DNA of 64,000 nt from PALSA-505 sp963762615 (GCA_963762615.1 CAVXLG010000020.1:868001-932000); one strand, 5' to 3'; positions 1-9,098 are shown, numbered from the stretch's first letter. Numbers and translations: made by a program. The notes: generated from the sequence alone by a model not told the origin.

Positions 1-2831
1 TAGCTACCCGGGGTGACTGCGTTGGATGGGGAGGAGGCCGGCCCGGTTCCCTCGGGGTTGGTGGCTCTGACCGTGAAGGTGTAGCTGGTGCCGTTGCTCA
101 GTCCTGCGATGGTGATGGGCGATGTCACGCCCTTAGCCGTTGCTCCCCCCGGGGTCGCGGTGACCGTATAAGAGTTGATCGGATCTCCGCCGTCGGACGC
201 CGGGGCTTTGAAGGTCACCGTCGCCGAGGCGTTGCCGGCCACTGCGGTCACATGGGTAGGGGCCTTGGGGGCAGTCGGTGTAGGCACGATGGTGACCAGG
301 GTGCTGGGGCTGACGATGGTGGCATTGGTCGCCCCGGACAGGTTCAAGGAGAACGTCCCGCTCGTGGTCACGCCGCAGTTGTTGAGGATGATCCGCACGA
401 CCTTGGTGGTCACCCCCGGGGTGAAGGTGAGCGTGCCGCTGGCCGCCTGGTTCAGGTTGTTGCAGCCGCCCCCGGTCGAGGTCGCGTAGTTGACCGTCAC
501 CGTCTTGGTACCCGGCGCGCTCAGCGTCACCGGCAAATCCACATAGCCGTCCGCCTCGCCCGCGACCAGGTTCGGCGGCGCGGAGATCCGGGGTGCGGCC
601 ACCGCGGCGGCGCCGCTGGCTCCGATCGTGACCACGCCGGTCCCGTCGGTGATGACGGCATTCCGCGGCCCGCTCAAGGTGATGCTGAAGCTGCGGGACG
701 GCGCCGCGCCGGACCGGTCGATGATCGGCACGGTGATGTTCTTGACCGTCTCCCCCGGGCCGAAGGTCAACGTGCCGCTGCTGGCCGTGTAGTCCGTCCC
801 GGCCACCGCCGACCCGTTGCTCGTGGTGTACTTCACCGAGACGGTGCTGGCCGAAGCCGCGCCCGCCGGCCCGCCCAGCAGCACCGGGACGCGCACCGTG
901 CCGGCGCTGGCATCGACCACCGCATCGCGGACGTACAGCCCGGGCGTGGCCACCGGGCCGGGATCCCCGGCAATGCCGACCAGCGTGCTCGGGCTGACGA
1001 TGGTGGCATTGACCGCCGTGGACAAGTTCAGGTAGAACCACCCCATCCCGGCAATCTGGCAGTTGTTCAGGATGATCCGCACGACCTTGGTGGTCACCCC
1101 CGGGGTGAAGGTGAGCGTGCCGCTGGCCGCCTGGTTCAGGTTGTTGCAGCCGCCCCCGGTCGAGGTCGCGTAGTTGACCGTCACCGTCTTGGTACCCGGC
1201 GCGCTCAGCGTCACCGGCAGATCCACATAGCCGTCCGCCTCGCCCGCGACCAGGTTCGGCGGCGCGGAGATCCGGGGTGCGGCCACCGCGGCGGCGCCGC
1301 TGGCTCCGATCGTGACCACGCCGGTCCCGTCGGTGATGACGGCATTCCGCGGCCCGCTCAAGGTGATGCTGAAGCTGCGGGACGGCGCCGCGCCGGACCG
1401 GTCGATGATCGGCACGGTGATGTTCTTGACCGTCTCCCCCGGGCCGAAGGTCAACGTGCCGCTGCTGGCCGTGTAGTCCGTCCCGGCCACCGCCGACCCG
1501 TTGCTCGTGGTGTACTTCACCGAGACGGTGCTGGCCGAAGCCGCGCCCGCCGGCCCGCCCAGCAGCACCGGGACGCGCACCGTGCCGGCGCTGGCATCGA
1601 CCACCGCATCGCGGACGTACAGCCCGGGCGTGGCCACCGGGCCGGGATCCCCGGCAATGCCGACCAGCGTGCTCGGGCTGACGATGGTGGCATTGACCGC
1701 CGTGGACAAGTTCAGGTAGAACCACCCCATCCCGGCAATCTGGCAGTTGTTCAGGATGATCCGCACGACCTTGGTGGTCACCCCCGGGGTGAAGGTGAGC
1801 GTGCCGCTGGCCGCCTGGTTCAGGTTGTTGCAGCCGCCCCCGGTCGAGGTCGCGTAGTTGACCGTCACCGTCTTGGTACCCGGCGCGCTCAGCGTCACCG
1901 GCAGATCCACATAGCCGTCCGCCTCGCCCGCGACCAGGTTCGGCGGCGCGGAGATCCGGGGTGCGGCCACCGCGGCGGCGCCGCTGGCTCCGATCGTGAC
2001 CACGCCGGTCCCGTCGGTGATGACGGCATTCCGCGGCCCGCTCAAGGTGATGCTGAAGCTGCGGGACGGCGCCGCGCCGGACCGGTCGATGATCGGCACG
2101 GTGATGTTCTTGACCGTCTCCCCCGGGCCGAAGGTCAACGTGCCGCTGCTGGCCGTGTAGTCCGTCCCGGCCACCGCCGACCCGTTGCTCGTGGTGTACT
2201 TCACCGAGACGGTGCTGGCCGAAGCCGCGCCCGCCGGCCCGCCCAGCAGCACCGGGACGCGCACCGTGCCGGCGCTGGCATCGACCACCGCATCGCGGAC
2301 GTACAGCCCGGGCGTGGCCACCGGGCCGGGATCCCCGGCAATGCCGACCAGCGTGCTCGGGCTGACGATGGTGGCATTGACCGCCGTGGACAAGTTCAGG
2401 TAGAACCACCCCATCCCGGCAATCTGGCAGTTGTTCAGGATGATCCGCACGACCTTGGTGGTCACCCCCGGGGTGAAGGTGAGCGTGCCGCTGGCCGCCT
2501 GGTTCAGGTTGTTGCAGCCGCCCCCGGTCGAGGTCGCGTAGTTGACCGTCACCGTCTTGGTACCCGGCGCGCTCAGCGTCACCGGCAGATCCACGTGACC
2601 GTCCGCCTCGCCGACTACGACATCGGGCGGCGCGGAGATGCCCGGTGTGGCAACGGCAGACGCCGCCGGCCGCGCCGTGGTTGCCGCTGCGGCAACAGCC
2701 GGAGGTGCAGCGGCAAGAGTGCCACCGAGGAGTGCGAATAGCAGTGCTGCAACTGCGGCGCCGGGGCCCGTCCGGGTCCAGCGGTTTCGCCGCGGTTGGA
2801 TGTTGTCGTGAGCCACTGATCCCGAGCGCAT
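1..2831 (-). CDS. Secreted Calx-beta / fibronectin-III repeat protein, 3' end outside window
   Basis: Surface or extracellular protein of unknown ligand. From ATG at 2831 (GGGGGG run about 7 bases upstream) the frame is open to base 1, about 943 codons, without a stop. Residues 1-47 are a signal peptide: basic start (RRNRWTR), hydrophobic core (AALLFALLGG), Ala-rich end. Seven Calx-beta-like domains follow, alternating types A (GEADGYVDLPVTLSAPG) and B (VAGTDYTASSGTLTFGPGET), then a fibronectin-III domain (SDGGDPINSYTVTA, near bases 50-240). An alternative GTG start lies at 2816. Two other frames are also long and open because the sequence is periodic, but only this frame gives a signal peptide and recognisable domains. 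Calx-beta and FnIII arrays are typical of adhesins and exported enzymes; a catalytic domain could lie beyond base 1. Domain identity is firm, function is inference. Confidence 0.88.
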   Translation of the reverse strand, partial: MRSGSVAHDNIQPRRNRWTRTGPGAAVAALLFALLGGTLAAAPPAVAAAATTARPAASAVATPGISAPPDVVVGEADGHVDLPVTLSAPGTKTVTVNYATSTGGGCNNLNQAASGTLTFTPGVTTKVVRIILNNCQIAGMGWFYLNLSTAVNATIVSPSTLVGIAGDPGPVATPGLYVRDAVVDASAGTVRVPVLLGGPAGAASASTVSVKYTTSNGSAVAGTDYTASSGTLTFGPGETVKNITVPIIDRSGAAPSRSFSITLSGPRNAVITDGTGVVTIGASGAAAVAAPRISAPPNLVAGEADGYVDLPVTLSAPGTKTVTVNYATSTGGGCNNLNQAASGTLTFTPGVTTKVVRIILNNCQIAGMGWFYLNLSTAVNATIVSPSTLVGIAGDPGPVATPGLYVRDAVVDASAGTVRVPVLLGGPAGAASASTVSVKYTTSNGSAVAGTDYTASSGTLTFGPGETVKNITVPIIDRSGAAPSRSFSITLSGPRNAVITDGTGVVTIGASGAAAVAAPRISAPPNLVAGEADGYVDLPVTLSAPGTKTVTVNYATSTGGGCNNLNQAASGTLTFTPGVTTKVVRIILNNCQIAGMGWFYLNLSTAVNATIVSPSTLVGIAGDPGPVATPGLYVRDAVVDASAGTVRVPVLLGGPAGAASASTVSVKYTTSNGSAVAGTDYTASSGTLTFGPGETVKNITVPIIDRSGAAPSRSFSITLSGPRNAVITDGTGVVTIGASGAAAVAAPRISAPPNLVAGEADGYVDLPVTLSAPGTKTVTVNYATSTGGGCNNLNQAASGTLTFTPGVTTKVVRIILNNCGVTTSGTFSLNLSGATNATIVSPSTLVTIVPTPTAPKAPTHVTAVAGNASATVTFKAPASDGGDPINSYTVTATPGGATAKGVTSPITIAGLSNGTSYTFTVRATNPEGTGPASSPSNAVTPGS
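387..2593. repeat. 684-bp tandem repeat, about 3.2 near-identical copies
   Basis: Sequence starting at 387 recurs at 1071, 1755 and, partly, 2439, an exact 684-bp (228-codon) period. Differences are very few, for example base 537 is a where 1221 is g. Each unit encodes one type-A and one type-B Calx-beta domain. Left of 387 the similarity continues but is diverged, and it fades at the right edge near 2594. Near-identity at DNA level points to recent duplication or ongoing homogenisation, and copy number could be mis-assembled. Confidence 0.95.
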
Positions 2832-2895
2832 TGCGGACCCCCCCGCCAAACTCCCCGTCACCGCCGTGCTGGCAGCGCCCGTCACGGTACACCAT

Positions 2896-2937
2896 TTCAC
2901 CCGGCTCGTGACAGAGGCTTCACCCGGCTCGTGACAG
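2896..2937. promoter_or_regulatory. 19-bp direct repeat, 23-bp period, upstream of the Calx-beta gene
   Basis: TTCACCCGGCTCGTGACAG occurs at 2896-2914 and again at 2919-2937. The pair lies 65-106 bases upstream of the Calx-beta start, a position suited to tandem binding sites for a regulator. No known operator is recognised. Confidence 0.4.
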
Positions 2938-3075
2938 CGGTGCGGGATCCCGGGGTCGGCGACGTCACGCCGGCCGGACGTGCTGAGGAGGCTGGCGGCA
3001 ACGAAGCGCCGGGTGAGCGGATACTAACCGGGCACGGCCCTGGGTTGATCAGGGCGGTTCTCACGCCGTGCACGA

Positions 3076-3819
3076 TCAGGCGAGGAAGCCGCGGAGCAGG
3101 GCCGCGGTGCCTTCCAGGTGCTCGGTGACCGCCTGCCTGGCCGCCTCCGGGTCGCCGGCCAGGATGGCGTCCGCGATCGCGGCGTGCTGAACGGCGGTGT
3201 GGTCGATGTTGTGCCGCAGGATCGGGATCGCGTTGAGGAAGTCGTTCAGCCGCAGGCGCGCGTCCGCGGCGGCGGCGGCCAGCAGGCCGGATCCGGTCAG
3301 CTCGGCGATCGCCAGGTGGAAGAGGGTGTCCAGGCGCCGGTAGTCGCGCGGCGCCGCGCTGTTGACGTCGGCCACGCGCTGGGACAGCACCTCGCGCACC
3401 TGCCCCCCCTCGTCGCCCGGCAGCTGCCCGGCGACCAGCTGCGCCAGCGTCTGCGCGGCGCCGGTGTCGATGGCCATCCGGAACGTCAGCGCGTCGGCCA
3501 GGTCGGCAGACTGCTCGCGTGCGATACGCCGCGCCTCGCCGCGGCTGGGCGGTGGCGGCGCAGCGGTGACGAAAGTACCGCCGTGCCGCCCCCGGCGTGA
3601 TTCCACGTACCCGGCTGCCTGCACCTCGCGGATGGCCTCACGCAGCGTGATCCGGCTGATGCCGAGCTGATTAGCGAACTCCCGTTCGGGAGGGAATCTC
3701 TCCCCCGGGCCGACCACGCCGAGCCGGATGGCGGTGAGCAGCCGCTCAACGGTCTCCTCGAAGGCGTTCCCGGCGCGCACCGGCCGCAGCAGGCCGGCCA
3801 GCATGGGTCCCTCGGTCAC
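3076..3819 (-). CDS. FadR-subfamily GntR transcriptional regulator (FCD domain)
   Basis: DNA-binding repressor of 247 residues. A winged helix-turn-helix spans residues 19-85 (RFPPEREFANQLGISRITLR), followed by an all-helical FCD effector domain (about 100-240) with the Asp/His positions (LDTLFH, QHAAI, TEHLEG) that bind metal or ligand in this family. GTG at 3819 is chosen because GAGGG lies 7 bases upstream; ATG at 3804 is possible. A TTG at 3870 would abut the operator-like palindrome and lacks support. The gene diverges from the permease gene and very probably controls the catabolic operon 3977-9988, as FadR-type regulators do next to glnA-like genes in Streptomyces. The effector is unknown. 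Confidence 0.88.
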   Translation of the reverse strand: MTEGPMLAGLLRPVRAGNAFEETVERLLTAIRLGVVGPGERFPPEREFANQLGISRITLREAIREVQAAGYVESRRGRHGGTFVTAAPPPPSRGEARRIAREQSADLADALTFRMAIDTGAAQTLAQLVAGQLPGDEGGQVREVLSQRVADVNSAAPRDYRRLDTLFHLAIAELTGSGLLAAAAADARLRLNDFLNAIPILRHNIDHTAVQHAAIADAILAGDPEAARQAVTEHLEGTAALLRGFLA

Positions 3820-3870
3820 GCGGTAGCCCTCGTTACTGGGGTCTTGACATCGCCAGGGTTCTAGCCACAA

Positions 3871-3890
3871 ATGGTCTCATACCAGACCAT
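3871..3890. promoter_or_regulatory. Palindromic operator, probable GntR/FadR site
   Basis: Imperfect palindrome with arms ATGGTCT and AGACCAT around a 6-base centre. It carries the TGGT...ACCA core seen in FadR-subfamily operators and sits in the divergent promoter region, 52 bases before the regulator start and 87 before the permease start. A TTGACA at 3844-3849 may be a -35 element for the rightward operon, although I see no convincing -10. Confidence 0.6.
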
Positions 3891-3976
3891 TAAGCGTACG
3901 GCCCGTCAGGGCCGGCCCGCTCGGCGCCACCCGCCGGGGCTTCCGGCGCGCGGCCCGCTGACGTGAGGAGCACGTC

Positions 3977-5527
3977 GTGTCGGTCAACGAGCAAGCCGCC
4001 GGGGCGGCTGGGACAGCCGGGACGCTCAGCGCGGACGAGCGGCGGCTGCACGAAATGGGCTACGCCCAGGAGCTGCGCAGGCGGATGTCCGGGTTCTCCA
4101 ACTTCGCCGTTTCGTTCACGATCATCTCGATCCTGTCCGGCTGCATGACGCTGTACGGCTACGGGATGATCACCGGCGGGCCGGTCGCCATCGTCTGGGG
4201 CTGGCCGTTCGTCGGCATCATGACGCTGATGGTCGGGCTGGCGATGGCCGAGGTCTGCTCCAGCTTCCCGACCGCGGGCGGCCTGTACTACTGGGCGGCC
4301 AAGCTAGCCCGTCCGGGCAGGGGCCCGGTGTGGTCCTGGTTCACCGGCTGGTTCAACTTCCTCGGCCAGGTCGCGGTTACGGCCGGCATCGACTTCGGCG
4401 CCGCGTTCTTCATCAACGCCTGGCTGAACCTGGTATTCAATACGCCCACCTACCACTGGGTCACCATCATCATCTACGCGTGCGTGCTGCTCCTGCACGG
4501 GCTGCTGAACCAGTTCGGCATCCGGCTGGTCGCGCTGCTCAATGACATCAGCGTCTGGTGGCACATCGTCGGCGTCCTGCTCATCGTTGCCCTGCTGGCG
4601 TTCGTGCCGTCGCACCACCAGTCGGCAACGTTCGTGTTTACCAAGATCGTCAACCTCACCGGCTGGCACAGCACCATCTACGTGCTCGCGATCGGCCTGC
4701 TGCTGGCCCAGTACACCTTCACCGGCTACGACGCCTCGGCGCACATGACCGAGGAGACGGTTGACGCGGCCACCAAGGGCCCGCGCGGCATCGTCATGTC
4801 GATCGTGGTCTCCCTGTTCGCCGGCTGGATCTTGCTGATCGGGCTCACGTTCGGCATCCAGCACTACGCCGCCACCGTGACCTCGGCCACCGGCGAGCCG
4901 CCGGTCCAGATCTTCATCGACGCCCTGGGCGCGACCACCGCCAAGGTGATGGTGCTCGTCGTGATCGGCGCCCAGCTGTTCTGCGGCATGTCCTCGGTCA
5001 CCGCGAACTCGCGGATGATCTACGCGTTCTCGCGCGACGGCGCGCTGCCCGGCTCGTCCCTCTGGCACCGGGTGAACAAGCGGACCAGGACGCCAACCAA
5101 CGCGATCTGGCTCGCCGCCGTCGGCGCGCTCATACTCGGGCTGCCGTACCTGTGGAACACCACGTCGTACGCGGCGGTCACCTCCATCGCGGTAATCGGG
5201 CTCTACATCGCCTACGTGTCACCCACCTTCCTGCGGCTGCGGCAAGGTGACAATTTCCAGCGCGGGCCGTGGCACCTGGGCCGGTGGAGCTACGTAGTGG
5301 GGTGGATCGCCGTCACCTGGGTGGTCATCATCTTTTTCCTGTTCATGCTGCCCACGCTCAGCCCGATCCACTGGGCGAACTTCAACTACACGGTCGTGGC
5401 GGTGGTGGCGGTCATCGGCTTCGCCGGAATCTACTGGCTGGTCTCGGCCCGTAAGTGGTTCACCGGGCCGCGGATTCAGGGCACGGCGGAGGAACTGGCC
5501 GCGATCGAGCGCGAGCTGGCGAGCTGA
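3977..5527 (+). CDS. APC-superfamily amino acid/amine permease
   Basis: Inner-membrane secondary transporter of 516 residues with about 12 membrane segments. The first segment pair carries the APC motif (GFSNFAVSFTIISILSG, then YGYGMITGGP). GTG at 3977 has GAGGAG six bases upstream. It is the first gene of a tightly packed operon, 10 bases before the glutamine-synthetase-like gene, so it should import the amine or amino alcohol that the ligase then gamma-glutamylates. The sequence resembles GABA, choline and ethanolamine permeases; the substrate cannot be read directly. It is absent from classical ammonium-assimilation loci, which supports a catabolic role. Confidence 0.85.
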   Translation: MSVNEQAAGAAGTAGTLSADERRLHEMGYAQELRRRMSGFSNFAVSFTIISILSGCMTLYGYGMITGGPVAIVWGWPFVGIMTLMVGLAMAEVCSSFPTAGGLYYWAAKLARPGRGPVWSWFTGWFNFLGQVAVTAGIDFGAAFFINAWLNLVFNTPTYHWVTIIIYACVLLLHGLLNQFGIRLVALLNDISVWWHIVGVLLIVALLAFVPSHHQSATFVFTKIVNLTGWHSTIYVLAIGLLLAQYTFTGYDASAHMTEETVDAATKGPRGIVMSIVVSLFAGWILLIGLTFGIQHYAATVTSATGEPPVQIFIDALGATTAKVMVLVVIGAQLFCGMSSVTANSRMIYAFSRDGALPGSSLWHRVNKRTRTPTNAIWLAAVGALILGLPYLWNTTSYAAVTSIAVIGLYIAYVSPTFLRLRQGDNFQRGPWHLGRWSYVVGWIAVTWVVIIFFLFMLPTLSPIHWANFNYTVVAVVAVIGFAGIYWLVSARKWFTGPRIQGTAEELAAIERELAS

Positions 5528-5537
5528 GGGGAGGCGG

Positions 5538-6932
5538 ATGACCGAGCCAGGCGGGCGGAACGACGCTGGCCGGCGGCGCGGGATGCTCACGGTCGAGCAG
5601 CTGCGCGTCGAGGCCGAGGCCGGGACGATCGACACGGTCCTGATCGCCTTTACCGACATGCAGGGACGGCTGGCGGGCAAACGGCTGTCCGCCGAGTTCT
5701 TCCTCGATGAGGTGCTGGCCAGCGGGCACGCCGAGGGCTGCAATTACCTGCTCGCGGTGGACGTGGACATGAACACCGTGGACGGGTACGCGATGTCGTC
5801 CTGGGAGCTCGGCTACGGCGACTTCCTCCTGGTACCCGACCTGGGCACGCTGCGCGGCGTTCCCTGGCAGCCGGCCACGGCGCTGGTCATCGCGGACCTG
5901 GCCTGGGAGGACGGCGCCCCGGTGGTGGCCTCGCCGCGGCAGATACTGCAGGCGCAGGTCCAGCGGCTGGCCGACCGCGGCTGGCGGGCGATGGCGGGCA
6001 CCGAGCTGGAGTTCGTGGTCTTCCGAGACTCATACGAGCAGGCGCACGCGAAGCAGTACCGGGACCTCACCCCTGCCAACCAGTACAACGTCAACTACTC
6101 GATCCTCGGCACCGCCCGGATCGAGCCGCTGCTGCGCCGGATCCGCAACGGCATGGGCGGCGCGGGCATGTACGTCGAGTCAGCCAAGGGCGAGTGCAAC
6201 CTCGGCCAGCACGAGATCGCCTTCCGCTACGCGGAGGCCCTCGCCACCTGCGACAACCACGCGATCTACAAGACCGGCTCGAAAGAGATCGCGGCGCAGG
6301 AGGGCATGAGCATCACCTTCATGGCCAAGCCGAACGAGCGGGAGGGCAACTCCTGCCACATCCACCTGTCGTTGCGGTCGGCCGACGGCGACCCGGTGCT
6401 GGCCGGCGACGGCCAGTACGGGCTGTCACCGGCCGGGGAGCACTTCCTGGCCGGCCAGCTGGCCGCGCTGCGCGAGCTGACCCTCTGCTACGCGCCGAAC
6501 GTCAACTCCTACAAGCGCTACCAGGCAGGCAGCTTCGCGCCCACCGCGGTCCGGTGGGGCGTGGACAACAGGACCTGCGCGCTGCGGCTGGTCGGGCACG
6601 GTCCCGGGCTGCGGGTGGAAAACCGGGCGCCGGGCGGCGACGTCAACCCGCACCTCGCCGTGGCCGCCATGATCGCCGCCGGACTGCACGGCATCGACAG
6701 CGAGCTGCCGCTCGAGCCTGCCTTCGCCCGCAACGCGTACGCCGATGACGGCCCCCGGCTGCCGCGCAGCCTGACCGACGCGCTCGAGCTGTGGCAGAAG
6801 AGCGACCTGGCCGCGAGTGCGTTCGGCCGCGAGGTGGTCGACCATTATGCGAACTACGCCAGGACGGAGCTCGAAGCCTTCGGCTCCGCCGTGACCGACT
6901 GGGAACTGCGGCGCGGTTTCGAACGGCTTTAG
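5538..6932 (+). CDS. Glutamine synthetase-like gamma-glutamyl-amine ligase (PuuA / GlnA3-GlnA4 type)
   Basis: ATP-dependent ligase joining glutamate to an amine instead of ammonia. 464 residues, with the glutamine synthetase fold: metal-binding Glu in TELEFVVF and ESAKGECNLGQHEIAF, ATP-site HIHLS, glutamate-site NSYKRYQAGSFAP and the C-terminal ENRAPGGDVNPHLA. The adenylylation-site region of true GlnA is not evident. ATG at 5538 follows GGGGAGG. Neighbouring aldehyde dehydrogenase, short-chain dehydrogenase and class-I amidohydrolase genes fit gamma-glutamylation catabolism. Streptomyces GlnA3 (polyamines) and GlnA4 (ethanolamine) are the closest described functions. Ethanolamine is favoured because an alcohol-type dehydrogenase, not a PuuB-like FAD amine oxidase, is present; that choice is inference. 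Confidence 0.85.
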   Translation: MTEPGGRNDAGRRRGMLTVEQLRVEAEAGTIDTVLIAFTDMQGRLAGKRLSAEFFLDEVLASGHAEGCNYLLAVDVDMNTVDGYAMSSWELGYGDFLLVPDLGTLRGVPWQPATALVIADLAWEDGAPVVASPRQILQAQVQRLADRGWRAMAGTELEFVVFRDSYEQAHAKQYRDLTPANQYNVNYSILGTARIEPLLRRIRNGMGGAGMYVESAKGECNLGQHEIAFRYAEALATCDNHAIYKTGSKEIAAQEGMSITFMAKPNEREGNSCHIHLSLRSADGDPVLAGDGQYGLSPAGEHFLAGQLAALRELTLCYAPNVNSYKRYQAGSFAPTAVRWGVDNRTCALRLVGHGPGLRVENRAPGGDVNPHLAVAAMIAAGLHGIDSELPLEPAFARNAYADDGPRLPRSLTDALELWQKSDLAASAFGREVVDHYANYARTELEAFGSAVTDWELRRGFERL

Positions 6933-6964
6933 TGCCGAACGGCCCCCGATGGGAGCAGATCCGG

Positions 6965-8329
6965 ATGTCCGAGTTCACCGTGCTGAATCCCGCCACCGAG
7001 CGGCCGGTCGCCACCGTGCCGTCCTCGTCCGCGGAGCAGGCGGACGAGGCGGTCGCGCGCGCCGTGGCGGCGCAGCCCGGCTGGCGCGCGGTCGCCCCGG
7101 GTGACCGGGCCCGGCTGCTACGCGACTTCGCCGCCGCCGTGGACGACCACGCCGAAGAGCTGGCCGGGCTCGAGATCGCGAACTCAGGCCATCCCGTCGG
7201 CCAGGCCCGGTGGGAGGCCGGGCACGTGGCCGACGTGCTGCGGTACTACTCCGCCGCGCCGGAACGGCTCTGCGGCCGGCAAATCCCGGTGGCGGGCGGG
7301 CTGGACGTCACGTTCGCCGAGCCGGTCGGGGTGGTCGGCCTGATCGTGCCCTGGAACTTCCCGATGCCGATCCTCGCCTGGGGCCTGGCACCGGCACTGG
7401 CCGCGGGCAACCCGGTGATCGCCAAGCCTGCCGAGCTCACCCCGCTGACCGCGATCCGGATCGCCGAGCTGGGCCTGGAGGCGGGCCTGCCGCCGGGGGT
7501 GTTCCAGGTCCTGCCGGGCCGGGGCAGCGTGGTCGGCAGGCGGCTGGTCGACCACCCGTCGGTCCGCAAGATCGTGTTCACCGGGTCCACCGAGACCGGG
7601 CGGCAGGTCATGGCCGGCTGCGCGGCCAGCGTGAAGCGGCTGACCCTGGAACTCGGCGGCAAGTCCGCCAACATCGTGTTCGCCGACGCGCGCCTGGACC
7701 GGGCCGCGGCCACCGCGCCGCAGGCCGTGTTCGACAACGCGGGGCAGGACTGCTGTGCCCGGTCCCGGATCCTCGTCCAGCGCAGCGCGTTCGAAAGGTT
7801 CATGGAGCTGCTCGAGCCGGCCGTGACCGGCATCCGGGTGGGCGACCCTGGCCGCGACGACACCGTGATGGGCCCGCTGATCTCGGCAGACCACCGGGCC
7901 CGGGTCGCCTCGTACGTGCCGGACGGCGCGCCGGTGGCGGTCCGCGGCTCGGCCCCCTCCGGCCCGGGGTTCTGGTATCCGCCGACGGTCCTGGCCCCGG
8001 TGCGCCGGGACGACCCGGCGTTCACCGAGGAGGTATTCGGCCCGGTGGTCACCGTGATGCCGTTCGAGGACGAGGCCGAGGCGGTCTCGATCGCGAACGA
8101 CACGCCGTACGGCCTGTCCGGCTCGATCTGGACCCAGGACATCGGCCGCGCGCTGCGCGTGGCCCGGGCGGTGGAGTCCGGCAACCTGTCGGTGAACTCG
8201 CACTCCTCGGTGCGTTACTGGACGCCGTTCGGCGGGTTCAAGCAGTCCGGGCTGGGCCGCGAGCTGGGGCCGGATGCCCTCGACGCCTTCACCGAGACCA
8301 AGAATCTCTTCATCTGGACGGAGGACTGA
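6965..8329 (+). CDS. NAD(P)-dependent aldehyde dehydrogenase (PuuC-like)
   Basis: Oxidises an aldehyde to the acid; here probably the gamma-glutamylated aldehyde formed from the ligase product. 454 residues. Visible elements are PWNFPMPILAWGLAPALAAGN (cofactor domain), FTGSTETGRQ, catalytic base E229 in LELGGKS, nucleophile C263 in GQDCC, and the C-terminal PFGGFKQSGLGRE motif. ATG at 6965 is chosen (GGGAG upstream) because the family homology begins directly there (FTVLNPATERP). It ends 4 bases before the short-chain dehydrogenase start, so the two are translated together. Confidence 0.9.
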   Translation: MSEFTVLNPATERPVATVPSSSAEQADEAVARAVAAQPGWRAVAPGDRARLLRDFAAAVDDHAEELAGLEIANSGHPVGQARWEAGHVADVLRYYSAAPERLCGRQIPVAGGLDVTFAEPVGVVGLIVPWNFPMPILAWGLAPALAAGNPVIAKPAELTPLTAIRIAELGLEAGLPPGVFQVLPGRGSVVGRRLVDHPSVRKIVFTGSTETGRQVMAGCAASVKRLTLELGGKSANIVFADARLDRAAATAPQAVFDNAGQDCCARSRILVQRSAFERFMELLEPAVTGIRVGDPGRDDTVMGPLISADHRARVASYVPDGAPVAVRGSAPSGPGFWYPPTVLAPVRRDDPAFTEEVFGPVVTVMPFEDEAEAVSIANDTPYGLSGSIWTQDIGRALRVARAVESGNLSVNSHSSVRYWTPFGGFKQSGLGRELGPDALDAFTETKNLFIWTED

Positions 8330-8333
8330 GGAC

Positions 8334-9098
8334 ATGCGCGGCCTAGCAGACCGGGTGGCGGTGATCACGGGCGCCGGCAGCGGGATCGGCCTGGCCACGG
8401 CGATCCGGCTGGCCAGCGAGGGCTCGAAGATCGTCGCGGTAGACGTGGACGAGGCGGCAGGAAAGCCGGTGGCCGACGAGACCGGCGGCGTGTTCGTCCG
8501 CGCCGACGTGTCCGTCGAGGACGATGTCCGGCGGATCTACGCCACAGCGCACGAGACCTACGGCAGCGTGGACATCGCCTTCAACAACGCCGGCATCTCG
8601 CCGACCGACGACGACTCCATCCTGACCACCGGCCTGGACACCTGGCACCGGGTCCAGCAGGTCAACCTCACCTCCGTGTACCTGTGCTGCAAGCACGCGA
8701 TCGGCTACATGCGGCGCCAGGGCCGGGGCTCGGTGATCAACACGGCGTCCTTCGTGGCGGTGATGGGCTCGGCCACCTCGCAGATCTCCTACACCGCGTC
8801 CAAGGGAGGCGTGCTCGCGCTCAGCCGCGAGCTCGGCGTGCAGTTCGCCCGCGAGGGCATCCGGGTGAACGCGCTGTGCCCGGGGCCGGTGAATACGCCG
8901 CTGCTGCGCGAGCTGTTCGCCAAGGACCCGGAGCGGGCAGCCCGGCGGCTGGTGCACGTGCCGATGGGCCGGTTCGCGGAGGCCGAGGAGATCGCCGCCG
9001 CGGTCACCTTCCTGGCCAGCGACGACGCCTCGTTCATCACTTCTTCCTGCTTCATGGTGGACGGCGGCATCTCCGCGGCCTACGTGACGCCGTTGTAA
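8334..9098 (+). CDS. Short-chain dehydrogenase/reductase
   Basis: Classical SDR of 254 residues: cofactor motif TGAGSGIG at 12-19, Asp38 after the second strand (NAD preference), NNAG at 84-87, catalytic Ser139 and Y153-x3-K157, and PG after the active site (CPGPVNTPL). In the operon it would oxidise the hydroxyl of a gamma-glutamyl amino alcohol to the aldehyde used by the preceding enzyme, replacing the PuuB step of putrescine catabolism. That substrate is inferred from context only; the SDR fold itself is certain. GGAGG lies upstream of ATG 8334. Confidence 0.9.
   Translation: MRGLADRVAVITGAGSGIGLATAIRLASEGSKIVAVDVDEAAGKPVADETGGVFVRADVSVEDDVRRIYATAHETYGSVDIAFNNAGISPTDDDSILTTGLDTWHRVQQVNLTSVYLCCKHAIGYMRRQGRGSVINTASFVAVMGSATSQISYTASKGGVLALSRELGVQFAREGIRVNALCPGPVNTPLLRELFAKDPERAARRLVHVPMGRFAEAEEIAAAVTFLASDDASFITSSCFMVDGGISAAYVTPL

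Noticed and set aside
387..2593. CRISPR-like or other spacer array
   Set aside because: Units are 684 bp, contiguous and coding, with no spacers. The shorter repeats elsewhere are also contiguous without unique spacers.
133..2895. 920-codon minus-strand and 829-codon plus-strand open frames in the Calx-beta region
   Set aside because: They are periodic shadows with Arg/Gly/His-rich products and no domain; the neighbouring minus frame gives a signal peptide and Calx-beta sequence.
3844..3872. TTGACA as a complete sigma-70-like promoter for the permease operon
   Set aside because: The -35 is perfect, but no -10 hexamer stands at 16-18 bases, so it is only mentioned with the operator.
5538..6932. 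True glutamine synthetase for ammonium assimilation
   Set aside because: The neighbours (permease, aldehyde dehydrogenase, SDR, gamma-glutamyl hydrolase, FadR) and the missing adenylylation motif favour an amine ligase.
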